In this document: positions 52,712-63,120 of the stretch, in pieces
Layout: each line of letters starts with the position of its first letter
Numbering within the stretch: the first letter of the stretch is position 1
Source: Colocasia esculenta
Taxonomy: Eukaryota; Streptophyta; Magnoliopsida; Alismatales; Araceae
DNA: 64,000 nucleotides
Direction of reading: 5' to 3'
Assembly: GCA_014218235.1 (NCBI GenBank)
Contig: CM024755.1
Coordinates: 158,093,941-158,157,940 of the forward strand
Position numbers and translations under genes: made by a program
Notes under the pieces: model-generated
The model's database searches: none
The model's input: the letters and a program-made list of their open reading frames with translations, nothing else
What the model was told of the DNA's origin: nothing

Positions 52712-54587
52712 TGATGCGGGACGACTGACACATGAGAGAATTCAAACTAAATAAAAGTGATTTCAGAAATGAACATCTTCAGATGATGGTTTCCACATGC
52801 TTTCCACAAGTTTAACAGGAAGATAAATACGTAAAATAACAAGAAACTAGCCGTACGAGTCGTCCCTCGCAGCAAAGAAGTGATACAGATCGATGGTAGT
52901 GAGAACTACCGATAGTCTAGGACGTTAGCAACACGTTCAAATACCGCAAATTTAATAGTTCAGGTAGGTTCTCACGCCACACAACCAGCAGTGATTTTTA
53001 AAACTTGTAAAATGGCTAGTTAACCTATTCTCTCATGCACGGGAACAAATACGCTCATATACCAACCAGCAAGTATGGGACGAATCTATAGCGACTTACC
53101 GACCCGCTGAAGAACGGGGTTTGTACAAGGACAGTGGTAGACGACACGGGCTGGTGGCTGTTGCTGCTAGCTCCTGAGTCTCCCAATGATAGTCCGGAAA
53201 AGGTAGTGATCACCAGATCCATGAGACGCGTACGTGGTGGCGAAACTGCTGGCCTTCGAGGGTGATGGCGAGGAGGTGTCCTCGGACGTCGGGGCAGACC
53301 GAACTCGTGCGGATAATGAGGGGGGTACATGTACAAAAATCCTGCTATGTTGACGTTCTCGGTTCTGAGAATGTTCATCTGTCAGTCGAACAGCATCAAC
53401 TGGGCCCCAGAGTGGACCGGGGGTAGTGTGTAGGTGCAGCACGGTTTCCACGCGTGGGCCGGTTTTCGGGCGACTCTGGAGGGTCGCGGGCGATCGCGCG
53501 AGTGGAGGAGGCTGGGCGCAGGCGCGGGGCGTGCAGGGGGGGGGGGGGGAAGCGACCACGGAGAGGCAACGTGGGCGGCAGCGTGGGAGGCGGCTTGTGG
53601 ACTGGGAGGAGGGGGCGGTGAGGTTAGCCGCGTGCAGGGGTGCGGCCGGGTGCAGTGGCGCGGCCTGGGCCCGCAAACGCGAAGGAGGGCCGAGGCAACT
53701 GGCTGGGGCCTCGCGATGGGGCGGCGGGGTGTGTGGGCCGCGCGCAGGGAGTGCGACTGGGCACGGGAGTGGCGTTTCGGAAACTGGGGCTCCGGTTTTT
53801 GTAGGCGAGCAGGGTGGGAGGCTGGTGCGACCAACCTGTCGTGGGCAGGGGAGCCGCGCAAACTGTTGCACCGGCTGCTCGCGTGCAGGGAGGGGCCGAC
53901 TTCCGGTGGCAAGGGGGGGGGGGTTGTGTAGAGGCCCCTCGTGACCCTGGCTGGCGCGAGGGGTCACTGCTTGGCGTCGCGAGAGAAGGTGGCAGTGGTG
54001 GCGGGGCGGTCTGCAAACTTGGCAAAAATAGGGGTTCAGAGATGCATCGCGAGCAGGTGGGGATGACAGGGATTTTGGGTGCTGTGGAGAGAGAGAAAGA
54101 GAACTGATAGAGAGTTAGAGCACATACAGGGAGAGGAAGAAAGGCAGGACAGGGGAAGAAGAAGATGGGGAAGAAGAAGATGGAGAAGAAGGAGGCGGTG
54201 GGGCTTCACACCGTCCCTTCCCAGGATCCTCCAAGGCATAATCGCACAGGGCTCTACAACTCAGTAACCGTTCCAAATCTCCAAGCAACTGTTCATTTCT
54301 TTCATGAATTCCTCATCCCCGAAACAGTGGGGAACTATTACATATATAGGCCACTCCGAAAGGCCAGAAGACAGTAAAAAGGAAAAGACTAAAATAACCC
54401 TGATAATCAGAAAATACAGAAATAACAGGAAAATAAAAGACTACATAATGGGCCCAAATGGGCCAGTCCACTAACAACAAGTACTATGAAGCCTCAAAGA
54501 TCAACTGTCTCATCAAGCCACAAAGACATCGGTCGAGCAGTCCGACGACGACGATATACCAAAGCTGGGTCGAACCGGTCTCGCGCA
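52712..54587 (-). repeat. Element F 5' LTR (right boundary approximate)
   Basis: Plus-strand start TGATGCGGGACG beside the PBS. The other end is placed at ...TCTCGCGCA because host-gene sequence starts just after. A TATA-like CTATATATG on the minus strand (about 54338-54350) leaves a U3 of ~240 bp. The middle (53400-54000) is very GC-rich with a G run at 53537-53549, and 54086-54210 is a purine (GAAGAAGATGG) tract. Long frames there lack any domain. Confidence 0.7.
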
Positions 54588-54726
54588 CGTGTGTCCCCAC
54601 CACCTTTTTATTGGAATTCTTTCTGCTACACATCATTTTGGAGAACGAATGGCTGTTAGGAAGTCCTGGATGCAGTCTTCTGCAATCAAGTCGAAGAAAG
54701 TTGTTGTATGCTTCTTTGTTGCACTG
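54588..54726 (+). pseudogene. GT31 hydroxyproline O-galactosyltransferase exon fragment
   Basis: A 46-codon block that is not retroelement: HHLFIGILSATHHFGERM, AVRKSWMQSSAIKSKK and VVVCFFVAL. This matches the start of the catalytic domain of plant beta-1,3-galactosyltransferases of family GT31 (GALT2/GALT5-type, LFIGILSAxxHFxERMAVRKxWMQ), Golgi enzymes that galactosylate arabinogalactan proteins. It ends exactly at a GT donor (CTG|GTAATATTATT, 54727), phase 0, where I expect a family intron. Its 5' side runs straight into the F LTR without an AG acceptor. It may be a gene broken by the nest or a captured fragment. The DDD nucleotide-sugar motif lies in later exons outside the window. Confidence 0.75.
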
Positions 54727-55368
54727 GTAATATTATTATATCCCTTAGATTTATTTTGCAGTGGTACTAGATATCAAGGGAATCAGATGTTCCATAAACT
54801 TTCTTGGTTGATGTTGCTTTTAGCTTTTATTTCTTCTCAATATTTCTGTCTGGACTTGTACTGGTCTTTCACAAAAAATCTGCTTTAATGATATGCTGAA
54901 GACCTTACCTTGACCCAGACCAATTATATTGAAAAATGCTATGTAGTCATTAGTTGAAGACAAGTGGGAGTATCCAAAGCATCCAAAGGATCATTTATAA
55001 ACCCTTATTTGCAAAGTTTTCTGGCACTTTTTGCATATGTGCATTGCAATTCGAGGCTGTAATTTACAAGAACATCTGATATTTCAGTGTTATTTCTTCA
55101 ACATCATCACACATGGTGCATCAACATTTCATGTACAATCCTTCTACCTGCATCTTTGAAAAAAGTTTATCATTGGTGAGTATGCCATACATGCTCTCTC
55201 TTTTGGGCAAGTATTTGGCTTGAAGGAAGACTATAATATCCTCGAATTTTAAATATCATGATTTACTTAGAAATTATTGTTTATGTGAACCAATTAGACT
55301 TAAATTGATATATTTAGGATTAAGAGTGTGTTTAGGACACATTATCATACATCGGTATCACTTTCGGT
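54727..55368 (+). other. Intron remnant of the GT31 gene
   Basis: 642 bp of AT-rich sequence from a GT donor to the Tekay-3 LTR. No further galactosyltransferase exon or other gene is seen. With the exon it is the only clear non-transposon sequence in the window. Confidence 0.6.
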
Positions 55369-55686
55369 TGTACGCACCCCGACAGGACGACACCGAAATT
55401 CTGTAACAAAAATAAAATCTGAAACCGCCATATTTTTTAGAAAAATGTAGTGATATCAGAAATATAAATATCCAGAATTTTTGACGTACAGATTTCGAGA
55501 TTTAGCCGACGCAACTATTTTCCGAGTGATTTTACACCCAATGTAAATTAAATTCTAAAAATTATACTAAAATCACCATAATTTGTAAAACCTTTTCATT
55601 ATCCTATGGTTGAAATTTCAGCTTGATTGGATATCATTAGGATACCTAAACATGAGGATCTTTGGGCCAGCTGAATTATAGGCCAG

Positions 55687-56825
55687 GGTTTGGCATGGCG
55701 AATCGGATCGGATCAGGGCAGATCCGATGCATGATTCGGTTGATCCAATCTGATTCGCATGGGTACATACATACATACCATTTCTTCCCATTTCTTCTTC
55801 ATACTTATTTATCTGAATATCATTTAAGTAAATGTTAGTATTTATAGTTTCATTTACTTAAGATATATTTACTTAAATGATATTCAGGTAAATAAGGAAG
55901 TACCTCCCATTTGAATCCAATAAAAATATAAAAAAAATCATATCTCTTACCAATAAAAAGTCAACTCCCATCGAAGAAGAAAGTCACGATTTCGGTGATT
56001 TAGCGAAATGCTAACTTTCTAATCTCTCATAATTTAGCTTATCTAAAAATTTGATAATTCAAATAAACCACATGGAACACTAAAAATCCAAAGTCCGATA
56101 AAAAAAGTCAAACGTGCATGTGACTTCTCCAAGGAGCCACTCTCCTACTGTCAACACAGTCTGCTTGAGACCTCTCAAGATTTGGTCAAACCTAAATTAT
56201 TATCACTCAAACTCATGAGAATTCACTTTCTAGTTTCTTTTTAATTAGAAAGAGTGAATTCTCATGAGTTTGCGTGATGATAGTTTATGTTTGACCAAAT
56301 CTTGAGAGGTCCCAAGCAGACTGTGCTGTCAGTAGGAGTGTGGCTCTCTTGGAGAAGTCACATGCACGTTTGACTTTTTTTTACCAAACTTTGAATTTTT
56401 AGTGTTCTATGTGGTTTATTTGAATTATCAAATTTTTAGATAGACTAAATTATGAGAGATTAAAAAGTTAGCATTTCGCTAAAATCACTGAAATTGTGAT
56501 TTTCTTCTTCGATGGGAGAGTTGATTTTTTATTGGTAAGAGATATGATTTTTTTGATATTTTTATTAGATTTAAATAGGGGGTACTTCCTTATTTACATG
56601 TAATATCGTAAGTAAATGAAACTATAAATACTAACATTTACTTAAATGATATTTAGGTAAATAAGTATGAAGAAGAACCGTGTTTCCCATGGGTAATATA
56701 CACATATCTATATATATACATATATTATATGTGTTATATTAATATATATATATATAATAATCCAGAGCGAATCAGATCGAATCAGGGCGAACCCGATTCG
56801 GTCCGAATCGTCGCCCTAGCAAACC
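55687..56825. mobile_element. Foldback MITE / long hairpin
   Basis: A long inverted repeat: arms 55792-56233 and 56246-56677, about 430-440 bp each and highly complementary, separated by ~12 bp. Weaker complementarity continues outward to GGTTTGGCATGGCGAATCGG (left) and GAATCGTCGCCCTAGCAAACC (right). TA-rich simple sequence is at 56700-56755. No protein. A TSD could not be fixed, so the superfamily is unassigned. Confidence 0.85.
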
Positions 56826-57569
56826 ATGTTATGGGCTATTTACGGAGGTGAATTTCTGGGGATTTATTTTGCCTACGTGTGAGGAGCTGGGGGAGCCACC
56901 TCACTTAAGTGGGAGTCTCACACGTGAATCCCTTAGGTGTTAAACCATGAGAAGAGCATACTTAACGTGTCAACAGTAAAAACCAAATTTACACTTGGGC
57001 ATGAAGGTGTCAACGTGCATGGGGAGCATGCTGGGTTATAAAAGCAACCCCTCAGCCTTCGCTCACACCTTTCCAACAACTGTACCTGCACCGATTTTTG
57101 TTGTTGCTGCCTCTTTTGCTGCCGTTGTTTGGAGGAGACTGTAGCTGCTAAAAGCTGTCATCCTTGTCTTGCTGCCGCTTTTGCTGTAACTATTACTCCG
57201 TCAGTGTTGTTATCTTCCTTGTGGAGTAAAAAATATTCTCACTAGAACAAGAAAGGAATTCATAAATCTTAAATACTGGTAGGTTCCTTCTTGTGTTTCC
57301 ATCCCGGTCTCTTAATGTCATGCTTACAACTTCTTCATTCGTGAAAGCTCAAGTTTTCTGATTGACCCATGTTTGGTAGAACTCTCATTTCTTTTGCTTC
57401 CATATTCTATTGAAATCCTTGAAGATAACCTTTGCCTTGATATTGTCCTTAATCATTGAACAGCAAAGGTTGTAGAAGTATGTGGTTATCCTTCATCTTT
57501 CATATTGTTCAAGTTTTAGTTGGTGTTCGAATCACCAGTTGGTTTTAACCATTTCTGGGAGAAAGTGCA

Positions 57570-57800
57570 ACGACTGTCGACAGATAAGACCCCATCTGTC
57601 GACAGGCACCCTTGTTCCAGAACCCAGAAGTTTTGAAAAATCAGTAGCTGTCGACAAATAGCTCTCATCTGTCGACAGACGACCCTGACCTGTCGACAGA
57701 TGACCCTTGCCTGTCGATAGGCACAGTCCAAAACCCAGAAACATGGTTCTAGAAAGCAGTACCTGTCGACAGCCACCCTCTGGCTGTCGATACATGCTGT
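57570..57800. repeat. CTGTCGACAG palindrome array in Tekay-3 LTR
   Basis: About nine copies of CTGTCGACA(G) or one-base variants, often followed by ATGACCC or GCACCC, and two copies of CCAGAACCCAGAA-like text. It lies some 530 bp after the TATA box, hence in the transcribed leader. Confidence 0.9.
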
Positions 57801-58787
57801 CCTATTGTGTTTTCAGCACCAATTCTTGTCCCATCCTTTGAAGACTCACTATACTATTGACCCTATGAGTTGTTTACCTCATTTCCTTGGATTTTAAACT
57901 ACTCTATGACCAAGATGATTTGATTACTCATTCAACAAACTATCTTTTGAATTTCTATCCCTATTGTGTTCATGAAATATAATTTATGATCTGAAGACAG
58001 TGCTCTCTTTAAAGAGGGATTAGGGTCACTTGTGGTAGCACCAGTCACTTGTGATCAGCTGTGGGCGACAGTTTGTAGGTAAATCCAAGTCAATGGTCTG
58101 ATGATGGTGGGTAACAAACCCCATTCTTGCGCAATGAACAAGATCCAAGGTGCTGGAATTGCCTAGGCATTGAGGATGTATTTACGTTATTTAGTAACCT
58201 CTTGAGAGCTGTATGATGCATGTTGAATACGTTTCCAAATCAAGTTATGATCTGAATTTTGAAAGAAATATATGACTCTTGTTCTGAAATTTGTTTGAGC
58301 TCGTTATGAAATCAAATTGAGCTATATGTTCATGTTAAGTATGAAATTCATGAGCAAATGTGTTTTTGATCCATATACTCCTACTTTCACCTACTGAGTC
58401 CTCCGATTCATGCCTTTGTTTCCTCCACCCCCCTTTCAGATTGAAGGTGAGTGCAATCTCAGATACAGATGATTCACCATTCCGCTGCTGATGAAGAAGA
58501 CATGAAGAAGAATAGCATAGATTTAGTAGTTTTTTTGAGACTTTGTTGTATTGTTAAAAGTCTAGAGAGAGAAAGCTTGACTTTATGTAATTAATGGATG
58601 ATAGTACCTTATTACTCTGTTAATGTATAGTACTTCCAATGATGCCTTTGTGGAATGGTTTGTCGGTCTTGTGCATTACACAAATTTGCCTGCCCATAAC
58701 GAAATTTGTCAGCGTAACCCCTCTTCCGAACAAAAGTTATGTGATATGTATATGTGCATGTGCGGTCGGAAGAGGGTGTTACAGAGG

Positions 58788-58798
58788 TGGTATCAGAG
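58788..58798 (+). other. Tekay-3 primer binding site
   Basis: TGGTATCAGAG four bases after the LTR end; initiator Met-tRNA complement. Confidence 0.88.
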
Positions 58799-58952
58799 AA
58801 AGGTTATGGGTTATAGACATCTCTGTGACCATTTTCACAAAGGAAATAAATAAAACGTTTGTGTGTATTCTAGAATTTCTAAAGATCATTTTGTTCTTAA
58901 AATTAGGTGGTTAGCATGAATTAATTGGATGTGTTTGATGGTGTTCCAGGAA

Positions 58953-59975
58953 ATGACAGACAAAGGGAAAGGTATCGACACATCCAGTGGGGATAGAATT
59001 GAGGAGATTGAGGAAGGTTCTAGGGAGGAAGTTCCTAATATTCCATCGGCCGGAAACTCTCAAGAAGGAAGTCTTGGGACTCCTGATTTTGCCACTTTTA
59101 TGCAGTCATTTCAGGGGTTGGTGCAAACACTAATGAAGAACCAACATGATATAGGTGGAGAAAGAATTTCTGGAGCATCACTGTTAGAAAAATTTAAGAA
59201 GATTGGACCTCCATCCTTCAAAGGAAGTAGTCAACTCGAGGTTGTAGAAAGATGGGTTAGAGAGATGGAAAAGATATTTAAGGCAATTAGATGTGAAGAA
59301 GATGACAAAGTCACATTGGCAACTTATATGCTTCAAGATAGAGTAGATGAATGGTGGCAATATGCCATGAGGAATGTATTCAAAAATAGAGGGGATAACA
59401 TTAGTTGGGAAGAATTCTTAAGAGAATTGTATGGGAAATACACCCCACCGCACATTAAGGATAGGAAGGAAGTGGAATTCTTGCAGCTGGAGCAAAAAGA
59501 TATGACTGTGGCGGAATATGAAACAAAATTTACTGAACTGGAAAAATATGCACCTCACATTTGTGACAATGAACTCAGAAAAGTAAAGAAGTTTGTGAGA
59601 GGTTTGAAACCCAATGTGAGGAGCAGTACCTCCACTAGATCCCCAAAGCATGGCAGTGGCACTAAAGACTGCGTATATAGTGGAATCTGAATTTATTGAG
59701 TATATGAAAAACAAAGAAACCAATGGGGGTAAGAAGAAAAATATGTATACCAAGGAAACGAAAGGTCAAAAGCTAAAAATTGATCCAACCAAGTAGCAGG
59801 GAGAACATAAAAAGAGTTGGTCCGTGTGTGCTCAATGTGGAGGAAAACACCCCGGTGATGAGTGCTGGAAAGTAGCGGGGAAATGCTATGGATGTGGTCA
59901 GAAAGGACATTTGATTAGGGACCGTCCACTCAAAGCAGACCAGTCAAAAGCACAAAAGCCACAACCCTACTTTCA
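58953..59975 (+). pseudogene. Tekay-3 gag
   Basis: I take MTDKGKGIDTSSGDRIEEIE as the start (58953). The core is FATFMQSFQGLVQTLMKNQ, FKKIGPPSFKGSSQLEVVER, MLQDRVDEWWQYAMRN, ISWEEFLRELYGKYTPPHIK and MTVAEYETKFTELEKYAPHI, continuous to 59690. A one-base shift near 59635 breaks it. Two knuckles follow: CAQCGGKHPGDEC (CCHC) and CYGCGQKGHLIRDR, where the last Cys is Arg. The sequence breaks off at TTTCAGCAAG, the Cassandra target site, and resumes at 61058. Gag packages the RNA. Confidence 0.92.
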
Positions 59976-59980
59976 GCAAG

Positions 59981-61057
59981 TGTAACACCCCATATAAGAA
60001 TATGTTAAATGGACTAAATCAGCAGACTACCAACAATCCAGACTAGTCATTTTCAGAGCTCGAGTAGGAAAAGAACTCTGAAGTTAAGCGTGCTCAGTTG
60101 GGAGTAGTCCCAGGATGGGTGACCTTCCTGGGAAGTCTACCAACTGGCACGGTTGTTGGGCCAGTTTGCTGGTTGGGTCGTCACAAATGGTATCAGAGCC
60201 TTACCCAGCCGGAAGTGCAGGAACTAAGTGCCACACAGGGCAAAGTGCTACGCTATGGGAGCCACCTCTTGAGGCCATAATGGCGCAAAGTGCTACATAG
60301 TGGGAGCCACCTCTTGAACCTGTGGGGGCCACCTCTAGAATCCTGCCTGCCTGGGGTTTGATTGTGTGCTATGTGTGAGCAGCGACGAGGACCTCGCTTA
60401 TATAAGAGGGGTAGATTGTAACACCCCATATAAGAATATGTTAAATGGACTAAATCAGCAGACTACCAACAACTCGGACTAGTCATTTTCAAAGCTCGAG
60501 CAAGAAAAGAACTCTGAAGTTAAGCGTGCTCAGTTGGGAGTAGTCCCAGGATGGGTGACCTTCCTGGGAAGTCTACCAACTAGTATGGGTGTTGGGTCAG
60601 TTTGTTGGTTGGGTCGTCACAAATGGTATCAGAGCCTTGCCCAGTCGGAAGTGCAGGAACTAAGTGCCACACAGGGCAAAGTGCTACGCTATGGGAGCCA
60701 CCTCTTGAGGCCATAATGGTGTAAAGTGCTACATAGTGGGAGCCACCTCTTGAGCCTGTGGGGGCCACCTCTAGAATCCTGCCTGCCTGGGGTTTGATTG
60801 TGTGCTATATGTGAGCAGCGACGAGGACGTCGCTTATATAAGAGGGGTAGATTGTAACACCCCATATAAGAATATGTTAAATGGACTAAATCAGCAGGCT
60901 ACCAACAATCCAGACTAGTCATTTTCAGAGCTCGAGTAGGAAAAGAACTCTGAAGTTAAGCGTGCTCAGTTGGGAGTAGTCCCAGGATGGGTGACCTTCC
61001 TGAGAAGTCTACCAACTGGCACGGTTGTTGGGCCAGTTTGCTGGTTGGGTCGTCACA
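59981..61057 (+). mobile_element. Tandem Cassandra: LTR-int-LTR-int-LTR
   Basis: 1077 bp between direct repeats GCAAG (59976-59980 and 61058-61062). Three LTRs of exactly 205 bp (59981-60185, 60417-60621, 60853-61057; TGTAACACCCC to GTCGTCACA) alternate with two 231-bp internal domains. Each internal domain has a PBS TGGTATCAGAGCC at its start and AGAGGGGTAGAT at its end. No protein is encoded. The repeat period is exactly 436 bp. It lies in the same orientation as Tekay-3. Confidence 0.93.
60073..60138 (+). other. 5S-rRNA-like segment in Cassandra LTR 1 (also 60509, 60945)
   Basis: AACTCTGAAGTTAAGCGTGC, then GAGTAGTCCCAGGATGGGTG and ACCTTCCTGGGAAGT, corresponding to about nucleotides 40-105 of plant 5S rRNA, including the internal Pol III promoter. 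Equivalent copies start at 60509 and 60945. It is not a 5S gene: the first third is missing and the rest is LTR. Confidence 0.9.
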
Positions 61058-61450
61058 GCAAGCCCCAAGACAACCACCCAAAGGACCAGCTAGAGTCTTT
61101 GCTCTGACAAAGGAGGAAGCCCAAGACACCCCCACTGTAGCTGAAGGTATTCTCCTAACTGAAAATATGTATGCTAGAGTGTTATTTGACCCTGGAGCTA
61201 CTCACTCTTTTATTTCTCGGTGTTTGTTAATTCTATATCTCAAAAACTGGAGAAATTGGTAGGAAGTATGGTACTTGACTGTCATACTGGTCAAATAGCT
61301 ATTCTTACTTCTGTCATCCCTAAAATAAATCTGAAAATAGGAGAGCATGAACTTACCGCATATGTATATGTACTGGATAACATGCAAGATTTTGACATTA
61401 TACTAGGAATGGATTGGTTGGCAAAAAATCATGCATTACTAGATTGCCAT
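61058..61450 (+). pseudogene. Tekay-3 aspartic protease
   Basis: Resumes after Cassandra: PPKGPARVFALTKEEAQDTP, ILLTENMYARVLFD and PGATHSFIS. The active site reads Asp-Pro-Gly where Asp-Ser/Thr-Gly is needed. A one-base shift follows FIS; the rest, EKLVGSMVLDCHTGQ and FDIILGMDWLAKNHALLDCH, is in the frame that continues to RT. Inactivation is likely from the altered loop. Confidence 0.88.
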
Positions 61451-62407
61451 AAGAAAGTCTTAACATTTAAAAGGCCGGGATTAGAAGATTTCAGTTATAA
61501 TTGCCCAAAGGCTAATGGAAACAAGAAGACTATATCAGCACTTAAAGCCATTAAGTGGCTGAGAAACGGTTGTCAAGGTTATCTAGTAAGTGTAATGGCT
61601 ATGTCAAATGAGCATAAACATATATCAATTGAAGATATTGATGTTGTGAAGGAATTTCCAGAAGTTTTTCCTGATGATTTATCTGGATTACCTCCAAGTA
61701 GAGAGATTGATTTAACTATTGAACTTTTACCTAGGACTTTACCAATATCCATAGCTCCTTATATAATGGCACTAGCCGAGTTGACAGAATTAAAGAAGCA
61801 GTTGCAAGACTTATTAGACAAAGATTTTATTAGACCTAGTGTGTCACCATGGGGAGCTCTGGTATTGTTTGTAAGAAAGAAAGATGGATCCCTCAGATTA
61901 TGTATTGATTATAGGAAGTTGAATCTGGTCACAATAAAAAATAAATATCCACTACCTAGAATTGATGACTTATTTGATCAACTTCGGTCTGCCACAATAT
62001 TCTCTAAGATAGATCTAAGGTCTGGGTACCATCAATTAAGAGTTAAAGAGGATGACATTCCCAAAACAGCATTCAGAACTAGGTACGGACACTATGAGTT
62101 TTTAGTACTACCATTTGGATTGACTAATGCACCTGCGGTATTTATGGACTTAATGAACAGGGTATTTCAACCATATTTGGACAATTTTGTGGTAGTATTC
62201 ATAGATGATGTGTTGATATATTCATCTAATGAAGAAGAACACAAGGAACATTTGAGAATTGTACTACAAACCTTAAGGAATCATCAATTGTATGCTAAGT
62301 TAAGTAAATGTGAGTTCTGGCTCAAGGAAGTGAACTTTTTGGGCCATGTGATTTCTGGAAAAGGTGTGGCAGTAGACCTAAGTAAAATTGAAGCAATTCT
62401 GAATTGA
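61451..62407 (+). CDS. Tekay-3 reverse transcriptase
   Basis: Open from 61220 to 62407 as one frame. Motifs in order: EFPEVFPDDLSGLPPSREID, KDFIRPSVSPWGALVLFVRK, LRLCIDYRKLNLVTIKNKYP, IFSKIDLRSGYHQLRV, FGLTNAPAVFMDLMNRVFQP and the catalytic VVVFIDDVLIYSSNEEEHKE, then FLGHVISGKGVAVDLSKIEA. All RT motifs look intact. It stops at EAILN, after which a frameshift leads to FLGLAGYYRRFIEGFSS-type text. It is the best-preserved RT in the window. Confidence 0.94.
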   Translation, partial: KKVLTFKRPGLEDFSYNCPKANGNKKTISALKAIKWLRNGCQGYLVSVMAMSNEHKHISIEDIDVVKEFPEVFPDDLSGLPPSREIDLTIELLPRTLPISIAPYIMALAELTELKKQLQDLLDKDFIRPSVSPWGALVLFVRKKDGSLRLCIDYRKLNLVTIKNKYPLPRIDDLFDQLRSATIFSKIDLRSGYHQLRVKEDDIPKTAFRTRYGHYEFLVLPFGLTNAPAVFMDLMNRVFQPYLDNFVVVFIDDVLIYSSNEEEHKEHLRIVLQTLRNHQLYAKLSKCEFWLKEVNFLGHVISGKGVAVDLSKIEAILN

Positions 62408-63120
62408 GGAAGACCCAAGAATCCATCAGAAATATGAAGTTTCTTGGGATTAGCTGGTTACTATAGGAGATTTATTGAAGGTTTTTCTTCTATAGCTACT
62501 CCTTTGACTCAGTTAACCAGAAAAGAGACACCTTTGTGTGGAATGAGAAATGTGAGGCCAGTTTTCAGGAATTAAAAGAGAAGCTTACCATGGCTCCAGT
62601 TCTTACTTTACCTCAAGGATCGGGAGGATTTATAGTATATACAGATGCATCTCAAAGAGGAATTGGATGTGTGCTTATGCAGCATGGAAAAGTGGTAGCA
62701 TATGCTTCTAAACAACTGAAAGATCATGAAAGGAATTATCCAGCCCATGACTTGGAATTAGCAGCAATTATACATGCTTTGAAGATTTGGTGCCATTATT
62801 TATATGGAGAACAATTTGAAGTTTATACTGACCATAAGAGTTTAAAGTACATATTTTCTCAGAAGGAACTGAATCTAAGACAAAGGAGATGGTTAGAATT
62901 TTTGAAGGATTATAATTTTACAGTAAATTACCATCCTGGTAAAGCTAACGTGGTAGCTGATGCTTTGAGCAGGAAGAAATCAAGAGCGCTACAATTACAC
63001 CAACAGTGGAAAGAAATGACAGATCTGATTGATTACTCACCAAGGTATGGTACAGAAAATTTGATACTGGCACAATTGACAGTAAGGTCAATATTACTAG
63101 ATAAAATTGGTGAAGCATAG
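62408..63120 (+). CDS. Tekay-3 RNase H
   Basis: The open frame 62536-63120: WNEKCEASFQELKEKLTMAP, GGFIVYTDASQRGIGCVLMQ (Asp), ERNYPAHDLELAAIIHALKI (Glu), YTDHKSLKYIFSQKELNLRQ (Asp) and YHPGKANVVADALSRKKS. The three acidic positions are present. The tail to the TAG at 63118 begins the integrase linker. Confidence 0.93.

Larger units (their letters stand above)
55369..58783 (+). repeat. Tekay-3 5' LTR, with nested MITE
   Basis: It opens TGTACGCACCCCG and ends GGGTGTTACA, near-inverse termini. About 2.28 kb without the MITE at 55687-56825. TATAAAAG at 57037-57044 is a strong TATA box. The downstream transcribed part has the CTGTCGACAG array (57570-57800). A Met-tRNA PBS follows at 58788. The 3' LTR is beyond the window. 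Confidence 0.8.

Noticed and set aside
53167..53967. Long GC-rich frames (up to 266 residues) in the F LTR
   Set aside because: High GC content removes stops in all frames; composition is Pro/Arg/Ala low-complexity and frames on both strands are equally open.
60073..60138. Possible 5S rRNA gene
   Set aside because: Only the 3' two-thirds of 5S is present, embedded in a 205-bp Cassandra LTR with PBS and TSD; not a ribosomal gene unit.
60188..60200. Possible tRNA-Met fragments (TGGTATCAGAGC at many sites)
   Set aside because: Each lies just after an LTR end, so they are primer binding sites; no cloverleaf surrounds them.
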